A stretch of DNA of 64,000 bases from Methanogranum sp050309445 (GTDB lineage: Archaea > Thermoplasmatota > Thermoplasmata > Methanomassiliicoccales > Methanomethylophilaceae), in assembly GCA_050309445.1 (NCBI GenBank), contig JBNRMI010000005.1:40857-104856 (forward strand), given 5' to 3'. Position numbers and translations under genes: made by a program. Positions 42,332 to 50,610 of the stretch are shown here, piece by piece; the first letter of the stretch is position 1; every line of letters starts with the position of its first letter. Under the pieces are notes generated by a model. The model ran no database searches. It was not told where the DNA came from and saw nothing but the letters and a program-made list of their open reading frames with translations.

Positions 42332-42650
42332 CGCCTCCCGTCGCCATTATGTAGCGCCTGGTGAGCATGATGCTGAATGCGAACAGGATCGTGATCGCCC
42401 CGACGTAGACCAGCATCTGGATCACGGCGATAAACTCCGCCTCGAGGAAGAAGTACGTGAAGCCCACGCACATGAACACCAGTGCCAGGTAGAATGCGCT
42501 GTGCATCACCTCCTTGGCCTTCATCACGTACAGCGCAGCGGCCACCGTGATGCCGGCGAGCACGAGGAACGCCACGAGGTCCCCGTTGTTCCAGATGAAT
42601 TGAAGGGTCTCGATCAATCCGTTCCAGATATCATCAATTAATCCCATCAT
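42318..42650 (-). CDS. fpoJ: FpoJ N-terminal part (first half of a split NuoJ)
   Basis: 110 residues with three helices, matching the first part of NuoJ: VAFLVLAGITVAAALYVM, VMHSAFYLALVFMCVGFTYFFLEAEFIAVIQMLVYVGAITIL (given here only for its key FLEAEFIAVIQ stretch, where the pi-bulge helix and YVGAI lie). It ends in the acidic tail TGGDDDE. ATG 42650 overlaps the fpoI stop; the next codon (42647) is also ATG. Confidence 0.9.
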   Translation of the reverse strand: MMGLIDDIWNGLIETLQFIWNNGDLVAFLVLAGITVAAALYVMKAKEVMHSAFYLALVFMCVGFTYFFLEAEFIAVIQMLVYVGAITILFAFSIMLTRRYIMATGGDDDE

Positions 42651-43444
42651 AACACCTCATTGATGTGGAGCGCGTCCTTGGGACACACGTCCACGCAGTT
42701 CACACAGCATATGCAGAGGCCGTCATCGATCTCCGGCCAGAGTATCGGCCGGCCCCGCTCGTTGACCCCGTGCTCCACCATGGTGATGGCGGAGACCGGG
42801 CACACCTTCTCGCATCTGCGGCAGCTGATGCACTTCTCAGATTCCAGCACGGGCCGGTCGGTCTCGAAGGGGCTGACGCGCCGCTCCGGGTTGCCTGCCT
42901 CGATATCGGACATCAGCGTCTCCTCGAGTTTGAACTCCATCATCTCGTTGGTGCCCTCGTACGCCAGCCTGCGGGGGCCGTAGATCAGGTCCTCCCGCGT
43001 GTACTCGGCCAGCTCGAACTCGGGCGTGACCGTCATGGCTGCCGTGGGGCAGTACTCGGAGCAGTAGCCGCAGAAAGCGCATCTGCCGATGTTGATCCTG
43101 GGCCTCTGCACGACGTTCCCGTCGTCATCAGGGGCGTCCACCAGCACGATCGCCGTAGTGGGGCACACCCTGACGCAGAGGCCGCAGCCAACGCATTTGT
43201 CGAAATCCAGGCCGGGGCGTCCGCGGTAGTTGTCCGGCACCCACATCTTCTCGTAGGGGTACAGGATGCACACCGGTCTGCGTATCACGGTCTTGCAGAA
43301 GAGCTGGAAGACCTTCACCATGGGCTTGGCGACCCACAGCGTCCTGGCCGGATTCCGAGGATATCTCTTCAGGAAGGGCATCTTCTCCACATCGGCACGG
43401 TCGGTGACCGGCCTGTAGCCCCCTGCAGTCCTCTTATTAGCCAT
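42647..43444 (-). CDS. fpoI: FpoI with four [4Fe-4S] motifs (FpoI fused to a second ferredoxin domain)
   Basis: 265 residues, whereas NuoI/FpoI proteins have two clusters and usually 140-180 residues. Cys sets: 84/87/90/94 and 122/125/128/132 form the classical NuoI pair (CVGCGLCVRVCP and CAFCGYCSEYCP); a second ferredoxin-like domain follows with 205/208/211/215 (CISCRRCEKVCP) and 244/247/250/254 (CICCVNCVDVCP). The extra domain would extend the electron wire out of the complex, which suits a complex without FpoF. It is translationally coupled to fpoH by an ATGA overlap. Confidence 0.93.
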   Translation of the reverse strand: MANKRTAGGYRPVTDRADVEKMPFLKRYPRNPARTLWVAKPMVKVFQLFCKTVIRRPVCILYPYEKMWVPDNYRGRPGLDFDKCVGCGLCVRVCPTTAIVLVDAPDDDGNVVQRPRINIGRCAFCGYCSEYCPTAAMTVTPEFELAEYTREDLIYGPRRLAYEGTNEMMEFKLEETLMSDIEAGNPERRVSPFETDRPVLESEKCISCRRCEKVCPVSAITMVEHGVNERGRPILWPEIDDGLCICCVNCVDVCPKDALHINEVL

Positions 43445-44616
43445 CAGTAAATCCCTCCTACCTTGAGAAGCAGGACGATGACGAAGTTCAGCACGGACAG
43501 CGGCATGAACACCTTCCATCCGATATTGACGATCTGGTCGGTCCTGACCCTCGCGAACGCCCCTCTCATGAGGATCATCACGAAGAACATCAGCCACACC
43601 TTCGCCAGGAACACGATCTCCGGCACGAGGCTGTTGACGTGGTCCGACACGAAGGGCAGGTTCCATCCGCCGAGGAAGAGGATGACGATCATCGCGCACG
43701 AGACGTATCCGCGGAAGTACTCCGCGAGCATGATCAGCCCCCATTTCATCCCGGCGTACTCGGTCTGCCATCCCTCGACCAGCTCGGCCTCCGCCTCGGC
43801 GATGTCGAACGGCACGCGCTCGGCCTCCGCCGTGGCGCAGAAGATGAAGGTCACGAAACCGATCAGCATCGGTCCGATGAACCAGGCGCCCTCCTGCGCG
43901 GCGATGATCTCGCCGATGTTGAAGCTGCCTGCGAGGAAGCACCCGGTCATGATCATGATCAGGATGGGGATCTCGTAGGAGATCATCAGCTCGGCCGCCC
44001 TCATGCCCCCTATCAGGGAGTATTTGTTGTTCTGGGCCCAGCCGGACACCAGGATGAGGAACGGCGCCAATGCGAACAGAGCCATGATCACCAGCAGACC
44101 GGTCTCGTAGTTCACCACGAACCATCGTCCGGACAGGGGGATCATGCACGCGATGAGGACGGACACGCCGATCACCAGGGCGACCGTCCACATGTAGGTC
44201 ATCTTGTCGATCTTCTTGGGCAGGGTGTTCTCCTTGAGGAAGGTCTTGAGACCGTCCGCCACGCACTGGAGGAAGCCCTTCAGCCCGATCATCGTCCCGC
44301 GCCTGTCCATCAGCCTCCCCAGGACCTTACGCTCCATCCACAGGGACAGCAGCGTACAGATGAACACCACCAGGAAGATGATGATCATGAATATGAGCAA
44401 TGCGCCGCCGACGGACGTGCCGTCGGCCACCAGCCAGGCGGACAGGGGGTTGCCGGGCAGGATCAGGTTGACCAGCCAGGCGAGCGCGCCGCCGATGATC
44501 TCCCACAGCTTGTAGGAGATGTCGAAGGGCAGGTTGTAAAGATCGCCGTAGGGGTACCACGGATTCTCCATGATGTTGTCGAATTTTATCCAATCGAGAA
44601 TACTGCTGTACGCCAT
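43444..44616 (-). CDS. fpoH: FpoH, complex I-like quinone-site membrane subunit
   Basis: 390 residues, eight to nine helices, homologous to NuoH. Motifs: LWMERKVLGRLMDRRGT after helix 1 and the charged loop FDIAEAEAELVEGWQTEYAGM (in part), which forms the interface with FpoB/D and the electron-carrier cavity. Start ATG 44616, four bases after the fpoD stop. In methanogens the acceptor is methanophenazine or a functional equivalent. Confidence 0.95.
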   Translation of the reverse strand: MAYSSILDWIKFDNIMENPWYPYGDLYNLPFDISYKLWEIIGGALAWLVNLILPGNPLSAWLVADGTSVGGALLIFMIIIFLVVFICTLLSLWMERKVLGRLMDRRGTMIGLKGFLQCVADGLKTFLKENTLPKKIDKMTYMWTVALVIGVSVLIACMIPLSGRWFVVNYETGLLVIMALFALAPFLILVSGWAQNNKYSLIGGMRAAELMISYEIPILIMIMTGCFLAGSFNIGEIIAAQEGAWFIGPMLIGFVTFIFCATAEAERVPFDIAEAEAELVEGWQTEYAGMKWGLIMLAEYFRGYVSCAMIVILFLGGWNLPFVSDHVNSLVPEIVFLAKVWLMFFVMILMRGAFARVRTDQIVNIGWKVFMPLSVLNFVIVLLLKVGGIY

Positions 44617-44620
44617 GGTA

Positions 44621-45766
44621 TCACCTGTCCGTCTCCCCGAGGCACATGTCGATCATCGCCATGATGACCGGCACGTCCGCGACCCTGCTGCCGACGACCA
44701 GGGGTTTGGCCGCCGATACGTTGGTGAATATCGGGCTGCGCACCTTGAGCCGGTAGGGCCGGTCGGTGCCGTCGGATATCAGATACATCATCGACTCCCC
44801 GCGGGGATCCTCGAGCCTGCACATCGCCGTGGTGGCGGGCACCTTCGAGGGCACCTTGAGCCGGTAGGGCGCGTTCTTGCCGAGGGCCCTGATCTTCTGC
44901 ATCGACTGTTTGATCAGCCTGCAGGATTGGAACAGCTCCTCGACCCTGACCAGGTACCTGGAGTAAGAGTCGCCGTCCGTGAGGACGGGGACCTCGAAGT
45001 CGAGTTTGTCATAGACCTCGTAGGGGTCGTCGCGGCGGATGTCGAAATCCACACCGGTGCCCCGCATCGCCGGTCCGGTGATGCCGAGGTTGATGCACTG
45101 CTCCCTGGTCAGCACGCCGGTGCCCTTCATCCTCGATACGAAGATGGAGGAGTCGTCGACGAGCGCGATGATGTCCCAGAGCGCTTTCTCGAAGCGCTCG
45201 GTGCAGCGGTCGACATCCCTGTCGAAGAGCTCGGTGATGTCGTTCCTGACCCCGCCGATACGCGGGTAGTTGGTCGTCATCCTGGCGCCGCAGAGCCTGA
45301 CGAACAGGTCCATCCAGTACTCGCGCTCGCGCATGGCCCAGAGGAACACCGTCAGGTTGCCCAGGTCGGTCCCGACCGCCGCCAGCCACATCAGATGCGA
45401 GCTGATGCGGCAGATCTCGTCGGCGACGACCCGGAGGTACTGCGCCTTCTCGGGGACCTCGATGCCGAGCGCCTTCTCGACGGTCATGCAGTAGAGGTGC
45501 GAGTAGGTCATCGATGCCGCGTAGCAGAGCCGGTCGGTCATCGGGATGATCTTCGGGTACTCCCGGGCCTCGCACTCCTTCTCCCAGCCCCGGTGCAGGT
45601 AGCCGATGATCGGCTCGGCATCGGTGACGATCTCACCGTCGAGCTCGACCTTCAGGGTCCAGAGCCCGTGTGAGAACGGATGCTGGGGGCCCATGATCAC
45701 CCACATCTTATCCGTAGTCAGTTCATCCGACTCAGCGCGGATGTCCATGAGATTCCTTTCCATCAT
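44621..45766 (-). CDS. fpoD: FpoD, complex I-like 49-kDa subunit
   Basis: 381 residues, homologous to NuoD and to group 4 hydrogenase large subunits but without the nickel-binding Cys residues. Motifs: MGPQHPFSHGLWTLKVELDG, YLHRGWEKECE, SHLMWLAAVGTDLGNLT and EDPRGESMMYLISDG. It lines the electron-carrier cavity with FpoB and FpoH. ATG 45766 and the next codon both fit; the first overlaps the fpoC stop (ATGA). Confidence 0.95.
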   Translation of the reverse strand: MMERNLMDIRAESDELTTDKMWVIMGPQHPFSHGLWTLKVELDGEIVTDAEPIIGYLHRGWEKECEAREYPKIIPMTDRLCYAASMTYSHLYCMTVEKALGIEVPEKAQYLRVVADEICRISSHLMWLAAVGTDLGNLTVFLWAMREREYWMDLFVRLCGARMTTNYPRIGGVRNDITELFDRDVDRCTERFEKALWDIIALVDDSSIFVSRMKGTGVLTREQCINLGITGPAMRGTGVDFDIRRDDPYEVYDKLDFEVPVLTDGDSYSRYLVRVEELFQSCRLIKQSMQKIRALGKNAPYRLKVPSKVPATTAMCRLEDPRGESMMYLISDGTDRPYRLKVRSPIFTNVSAAKPLVVGSRVADVPVIMAMIDMCLGETDR

Positions 45767-46236
45767 TCCTGCCCCCTGAGCTTGTAAGACTTCCTGAAGG
45801 GGAAGAACTCGTAGGTATCGGGGGTGAGCAGCCGCTCCAGCTTGCTGTGGCCGTCGAAGACGATGCCGAACAGCTCCCATGCCTCCCTCTCGTGCCAGTT
45901 GCCTCCGACCCATATGTCGGAGATCGTGCGCACATGGGGATCGTCGTTGGGTATGTCGACGTTGAGCTCGATCACGCACCCGTTGTCGTAATTGTCTATG
46001 TGGTACACCGCCCGGAGGTTGCTGACCAGGTCCACGCCGGTGACCGACATTATGTGCTCGAAGGCCAGGTTGTCATGCAGGTACACGCATACATCGTGCA
46101 GCACCTCGCGGTCGACATCGGCGTACACCCGCCGTGTCTCGGTCCCCGTGACCCGGACCCTGTCTCCGAATTTCGCCTCGAGCAGCTCTTTGATCTCGGT
46201 TTCCGAGGGTTTCCTGTAGATCGCTTGAACATCCAT
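45763..46236 (-). CDS. fpoC: FpoC, complex I-like 30-kDa subunit
   Basis: 157 residues, homologous to NuoC. The conserved C-terminal region WVGGNWHEREAWELFGIVFDGH (in part) followed by LERLLTPDTYEFFPFRKSY is the family hallmark. ATG 46236 gives the standard length; the frame is open upstream through the end of fpoB without similarity. Confidence 0.93.
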   Translation of the reverse strand: MDVQAIYRKPSETEIKELLEAKFGDRVRVTGTETRRVYADVDREVLHDVCVYLHDNLAFEHIMSVTGVDLVSNLRAVYHIDNYDNGCVIELNVDIPNDDPHVRTISDIWVGGNWHEREAWELFGIVFDGHSKLERLLTPDTYEFFPFRKSYKLRGQE

Positions 46237-46240
46237 CCCA

Positions 46241-46804
46241 TCAGTCCTCCAGGAAGACGCCTCTGGTGAAATAGTCATCTATCTTCTTCTGAAGCAGCAT
46301 GAAACCGTCTATCATCGCATCCGGACGCGCGGGGCAGCCGGGGATGTAGAGGTCGACGGGCACGATCTGGTCTAGACCCTGGATCGTGTTGTAGGAATCA
46401 TACCACGGTCCGCCCGAGATGGCGCACTCGCCCATCGCCACGACCCACTTGGGGTTGGGGATCTGCTCGTAGAGGCGCCTGAGCTCCGGGCGGATCTTCT
46501 TGGTGATCCAGCCGTTGACGAGCAGGATGTCCGTCTGCCTCGGCGAGGAGCGGTAGATCATACCGTACCTCTCGGCATCGAACCTGGGGGCGGAGGCCGC
46601 GGCCATCTCCAGCGCGCAGCAGGCGAGGCCCCAGTGCAGAGGGTGCATCGAGTTCCTCATCGCCCAGGACCAGATCGGCCCGGTGAGCTTGTCGACGGTT
46701 TTCTTGGTGCCGGCCGAGAGCATGTCGTTGATCATCGCTGACGACCAGGTCATGAACTCATCGGCGCTCATCGCGACGGCGTGCGGGTACAGGCTCATAT
46801 CCAT
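46241..46804 (-). CDS. fpoB: FpoB, complex I-like PSST subunit with the terminal cluster
   Basis: 187 residues, homologous to NuoB. Four ligands of the terminal [4Fe-4S] cluster N2 are visible: the adjacent Cys pair in GLACCALEM, Cys in MGECAIS and Cys in YIPGCPARPDAMI. It starts at ATG 46804, overlapping fpoA by ten bases. Confidence 0.95.
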   Translation of the reverse strand: MDMSLYPHAVAMSADEFMTWSSAMINDMLSAGTKKTVDKLTGPIWSWAMRNSMHPLHWGLACCALEMAAASAPRFDAERYGMIYRSSPRQTDILLVNGWITKKIRPELRRLYEQIPNPKWVVAMGECAISGGPWYDSYNTIQGLDQIVPVDLYIPGCPARPDAMIDGFMLLQKKIDDYFTRGVFLED

Positions 46805-47157
46805 ATGTAATCCTCCTTCTTGAGAGCGTAGGTCACACCCAGAATCATGATGGCGAAGAAGATGAGCACCCAGATGGTGGCCATGGTCGAGAGGCCTCCG
46901 AAGGCGACGGCCCAGACGAGGAGGAAGGTCACTACCAGATCGAAGACCACGAATATGATCGCGAACGAATAATACTGGAATTTGAACTGGACCTGTGCCT
47001 CACCGATCGGCTCCGAGCCGCACTCGTATGTCATCTCCATCCACGCGGTAGGTTTACTGGGCCTGATGAGCCTCGATACTAACCACGCCAAAGGTGCGAA
47101 CCCGAGAGCGATGATGCTCACGACGACCAGTGGTAGATAGGTCATAATTAGTGACAT
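46795..47157 (-). CDS. fpoA: FpoA, complex I-like membrane subunit
   Basis: 120 residues with three helices, homologous to NuoA. The conserved loop TYECGSEPIGEAQVQFKFQYY (in part) and the FVVFDLVVTFLLVWA helix with its Asp are present. ATG 47157 was chosen: a TTATATAT box lies 27 bases upstream, so the mRNA would start at this codon. First gene of the twelve-gene fpo operon. Confidence 0.94.
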   Translation of the reverse strand: MSLIMTYLPLVVVSIIALGFAPLAWLVSRLIRPSKPTAWMEMTYECGSEPIGEAQVQFKFQYYSFAIIFVVFDLVVTFLLVWAVAFGGLSTMATIWVLIFFAIMILGVTYALKKEDYIWI

Positions 47158-47181
47158 TGGTTGTCCTGCAAGGTTTGTTGA

Positions 47182-47189
47182 TATATAAT
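47182..47189 (-). promoter_or_regulatory. TATA box for the fpo operon
   Basis: TTATATAT on the minus strand, centred 28 bases upstream of ATG 47157; predicts a leaderless fpoA mRNA. The 116-base spacer to proC is AT-rich relative to the window. Confidence 0.6.
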
Positions 47190-47243
47190 GTTTCATGCAC
47201 GCGACTTTATTGTACTATAAAGCGGCTGTCCAGGGGAGTATAA

Positions 47244-47249
47244 TTATAT
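47244..47249 (+). promoter_or_regulatory. TATA box for proC
   Basis: TTATAT centred 27 bases upstream of ATG 47274; divergent from the fpo promoter. Confidence 0.6.
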
Positions 47250-47273
47250 GGTGGCTATCGCGATTGTCCCGGG

Positions 47274-48092
47274 ATGCCTGAGACGAGGACAGTGGTAGGA
47301 TTCATCGGCGCCGGGAGGATGGCGGGAGCCATGATCGGCGGATTGATCGACAGCGGCGTCTGCTCCGCGGAGGACATCGTCGCCGCGGCGCCGAGCGAGG
47401 GCACGCGTCGGCGGATGCACGACGCATACGGCATCCGCATGCACGGGAGGGCGGCCGAGGCGGCCGAGGCGGCCGACGTGGTCGTCCTGGCGGTCAAGCC
47501 GTCCCAGGTCAGGGGCCTCTTCGAGGACGAGGGCCTGACCCTCCGGCCCGATCAGCTGCTGGTCAGCATCGTCGCCGGCATCGGCATCGGGACCCTGAGC
47601 GGATATGTGCCAGGGATACGGATCGTGCGGGTGATGCCCAACCACTGCTGTCTGGTCGGGGAATGCGCCTCGGGTTACGCGATGGGTCCGGGCACCACCG
47701 CGGCGGATGCCGCGGTCGTCGAGCGTATCCTCTCGCCGATAGGTCTCGCGCGCGAGGTGGGCGAAGAGGAGCTGGATGCCGTCACCGGCGTCAGCGGCAG
47801 CTCGCCGGCCTTCATGTACATGATGCTCGACGGCATCGCCGATGCCGGGGTGCGGGCCGGACTCGACCGCGATACCGCGCTGCAATTGGCGGCCCAGTCG
47901 ATGATCGGCGCCGGACGCATGGCGCTGGACAGCGGTATGACTCCGTCGCAGCTGGTCGACGGCGTCTGCTCGCCGGGAGGCACCACCGTAGAAGGTGTCA
48001 GGCTGCTCGAGGCGGCCGGTTTCAAGGGCATCGTCGCCGATGCGGTGGACGCCTCGATACGGCGTTCGGTCGAGATGCGGCGGGAAGGCTGA
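47274..48092 (+). CDS. proC: Pyrroline-5-carboxylate reductase
   Basis: 272 residues. NAD(P)-binding motif VGFIGAGRMAGAMIGGL at the N-terminus, VVLAVKPSQV, VRVMPNHCCLVGECASGYA, and the C-terminal catalytic signature SGMTPSQLVDGVCSPGGTTVEGV (in part). Last step of proline synthesis. Monocistronic, converging on the B12 radical-SAM gene with a four-base gap; leaderless promoter. Confidence 0.93.
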   Translation: MPETRTVVGFIGAGRMAGAMIGGLIDSGVCSAEDIVAAAPSEGTRRRMHDAYGIRMHGRAAEAAEAADVVVLAVKPSQVRGLFEDEGLTLRPDQLLVSIVAGIGIGTLSGYVPGIRIVRVMPNHCCLVGECASGYAMGPGTTAADAAVVERILSPIGLAREVGEEELDAVTGVSGSSPAFMYMMLDGIADAGVRAGLDRDTALQLAAQSMIGAGRMALDSGMTPSQLVDGVCSPGGTTVEGVRLLEAAGFKGIVADAVDASIRRSVEMRREG

Positions 48093-48096
48093 GCCC

Positions 48097-49818
48097 TCAG
48101 CGCCGCCGGTTCCTGATCAGCCCCGACATCACCCTGAAGGCGTTGGCGTAGATCGACCGCGTGTTCCAATCGAGATCGCTTTTATCGCAGATGGTCGAAT
48201 CCTGCAGGGCTTTGCCGCGGTCCTTGACCTCCCAGAGCAGCGCGTCGCGCGCCTCCGGGTCGGAGATCTCCATGATCCGGTCGATCTCGTGCATCAGCGA
48301 ACGGGCGGTCTCGGTCCGCTCCACGCGTGTCCTGAACATCTCCTCGGGGATGCGCCCGCTGGCGAACTCCTTCTCGGCCAGGATGTTGGCCGCGTCATAG
48401 GAGGTCTCGGCGATGTCGTCGCGGGTCATCCAGCGGGTCTCGTAGGACAGCACGTACTTCCAGGACGGGTTGTCGAGCCGCTGACGGTGCTCCTCGAGGG
48501 TCCTGGCATGGAGGATGTAGCCCCAGCGGTCGGGATCCTCGAAGGCGCGGCTGCCGGGATCGACGAAGGGCGCGAAGGGCGCGTTGTAGATGAACAAGCG
48601 GTCCTCCCGCCCGACCAGGCCCCATAGCCTCTCGGCGGCGCGGGCGCTGTCGAGGGCGGAATCGACGGTCTGGAACGGCAGGCCGTTCATGTAGAACATG
48701 TCCATGCGGTCGCAGCCGCTGGAGAAGGCGGCCTGCACCGTGGCGTCGATGTCGGCGTTCGAGTAGCCCTTGCCCAGCGGCATCCTCACCGATTCATCGT
48801 ACGAATCCGGGGAGAACTCGACGCTCCAGCCACCCTCGAAGGCGCGGTCGACCATGCGGAAGAAATCGGTGTCGGCGCGGTTGAAGAGCTCGATGACCGC
48901 GTGGTTCTCCACGCCGCGCTCCCTCACCTCGCGCAGGAACTCCTCGGCGTAGCCCCGGCTGTGCTGCCGCAGGTCGCCGACGATGAACACGGGTGAATCG
49001 AGGTAGTCCTGGATGCGCTCCATGTCCTCGGCCAGCCGGACCGGGCTCCGGTAGGCCGGCGCGTTGCGGCAGACCACCGGGCCGCCGGCCGCGCGCGACC
49101 CGCCGCATTCGGCGCAGTTGAGCGAGCAGCCCCTGACGGTGAAGACAGAGGTCAGCGGGTTGCGGTCCCAGCCGTTCCAGGGCAGCGCGCCCTCGATGTC
49201 CATGGTCCGCATCACGTTGCGGATCATGTCGCCGTAATCGAAGATGACGTCATCGAGCGTCTCGGGAACGTGGGTGACGCCGTTGTCGCGGACCCTCCCC
49301 TCGGCGTCCTTCCAGACCAGGTTGGGCACGTCCGAGAGGTCGTCGCCGCGGCCGAGCGCCTCCATCAGCATGACCGTGGGCTCCTCGGTGCTGTCGCCGC
49401 GCATGACCAGGTCCACCTCCGGGCGCTCGATCAGCTCCCGCCAGTAGTAGGAGGCGGTGTACCCGCCGAGCTCGACCTTCGCCTCCGGATGATGCCGTTT
49501 GACGATGCGCGCCAGCTCCAGCGCGCCGTGGGCATGCGGCATCCAGTGGAGGTCGATGGCGAACACGTCGGCATCCAGCGTCCTGATCCGGCGCTCGACG
49601 TCGAACCTGTCGCTCCGGAGCATGCGGACGGCGATGTTGACGATGCGCGTCCTGAAGCCGGCCGCCTCGAGGTGGGAGGAGATGGTCATGAAGCCCACCG
49701 GGTAGCATTCGAACACCGGTGACGAGGGGATGACATCGCTCACGGGTCCGTAGAAGATCGGCTTCCGGCGGAAATCGTAGACACTGGGCGCATGCAGGAA
49801 GACCACATCGTAGGCCAT
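48097..49818 (-). CDS. B12-binding radical SAM protein, Ta0216-like
   Basis: 573 residues. An N-terminal cobalamin-binding-like region (residues about 30-165: PVGFMTISSHLEAAGF, DVFAIDLHWMPHAHGALELARIVKRHHPEAKVELGGYTAS in parts) without the DxHxxG motif, then a radical SAM core with CX3CX2C in RGCSLNCAECGG and helix/strand repeats. The layout matches the B12-binding/radical SAM family named after Thermoplasma Ta0216, of unknown function. ATG 49818 follows the uppS stop by four bases. Neighbouring genes make polyprenyl lipids, so a role in modifying lipids (methylation, ring or bridge formation) is a testable guess. Confidence 0.75.
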   Translation of the reverse strand: MAYDVVFLHAPSVYDFRRKPIFYGPVSDVIPSSPVFECYPVGFMTISSHLEAAGFRTRIVNIAVRMLRSDRFDVERRIRTLDADVFAIDLHWMPHAHGALELARIVKRHHPEAKVELGGYTASYYWRELIERPEVDLVMRGDSTEEPTVMLMEALGRGDDLSDVPNLVWKDAEGRVRDNGVTHVPETLDDVIFDYGDMIRNVMRTMDIEGALPWNGWDRNPLTSVFTVRGCSLNCAECGGSRAAGGPVVCRNAPAYRSPVRLAEDMERIQDYLDSPVFIVGDLRQHSRGYAEEFLREVRERGVENHAVIELFNRADTDFFRMVDRAFEGGWSVEFSPDSYDESVRMPLGKGYSNADIDATVQAAFSSGCDRMDMFYMNGLPFQTVDSALDSARAAERLWGLVGREDRLFIYNAPFAPFVDPGSRAFEDPDRWGYILHARTLEEHRQRLDNPSWKYVLSYETRWMTRDDIAETSYDAANILAEKEFASGRIPEEMFRTRVERTETARSLMHEIDRIMEISDPEARDALLWEVKDRGKALQDSTICDKSDLDWNTRSIYANAFRVMSGLIRNRRR

Positions 49819-49822
49819 CTGC

Positions 49823-50605
49823 TCATCCCCCGTAGCGCCTGATGCGCATCTGATACGACCGGATCGCCCGCAGCAGGTCGATGTACCTGAAGCCGGGCCA
49901 GTAGACATCGGTGAAATAGAGTTCGGAGTAGGCTATCTGCCAGAGCAGGAAATTGGACAGCCGCACCTCGCCCGAGGTGCGCAGGATAAGATCGGGGTCG
50001 GGCATGTCCGAGGTGTACAGGTGGCGGGAGAAGGTCTCCTCGGAGATGTCCCCGACCTCCATCTCCCCGTCCCTGACCTTGCGGGCGATGTCGCGGACCG
50101 CGGTGATGATCTCCTGCCTCCCCCCGTACGCCATCGCGATGGTGAAGTTGTAATCGGAGTAACCGGCGGTCCTGCTCTCGGCATGGTCGATCGCCGCCCT
50201 CATATCATCCGAGAGCGCCTCGCGGTCGCCCATCACCCGGACGCGCAACCGCTTCTCATGGGTGCGCTCCAGTCCGGCGATCTTGTACAGCGAGGCCTCG
50301 AAGAGATCCATCAGATAGTCGATCTCCTCGTCGCCGCGGTTGAAGTTCTCGGTGGAGAAGGCGAAGACGGTGATGTACTGTATATCGAGGTCGAGGCACC
50401 ACTCGAGGAACTCCTCGAGCTTCTCCTCGCCCAGAGCATGGCCGACGGTGATGTCCCGGCTGAGCACCTGCTCGGCGTATCTGCGGTTGCCGTCCATGAT
50501 CACCGCCAGATGCCTGGGCATCGGCCCTCCCTCGCGGACCTCCTTCAGCAGCTGGCGCTCATACTGCGCGTAAGCCGTCCGGGTGACCAGGTTCTGCACC
50601 GGCAT
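49823..50605 (-). CDS. uppS: Undecaprenyl/polyprenyl diphosphate synthase (cis-prenyltransferase)
   Basis: 260 residues with the family motifs HLAVIMDGNRRYAEQ (catalytic Asp), TVFAFSTENFNR, and the C-terminal PDPDLILRTSGEVRLSNFLLWQ and WPGFRYIDLLRAI. It elongates isoprenyl diphosphates in cis and in archaea supplies dolichol-type carriers for glycosylation. ATG 50605 is chosen; a GTG at 50614 overlapping the stop of the marker 11 gene (GTGA) is the alternative. It is coupled to marker 11 upstream and to the B12 radical SAM gene downstream. Confidence 0.93.
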   Translation of the reverse strand: MPVQNLVTRTAYAQYERQLLKEVREGGPMPRHLAVIMDGNRRYAEQVLSRDITVGHALGEEKLEEFLEWCLDLDIQYITVFAFSTENFNRGDEEIDYLMDLFEASLYKIAGLERTHEKRLRVRVMGDREALSDDMRAAIDHAESRTAGYSDYNFTIAMAYGGRQEIITAVRDIARKVRDGEMEVGDISEETFSRHLYTSDMPDPDLILRTSGEVRLSNFLLWQIAYSELYFTDVYWPGFRYIDLLRAIRSYQMRIRRYGG

Positions 50606-50610
50606 GCGGA

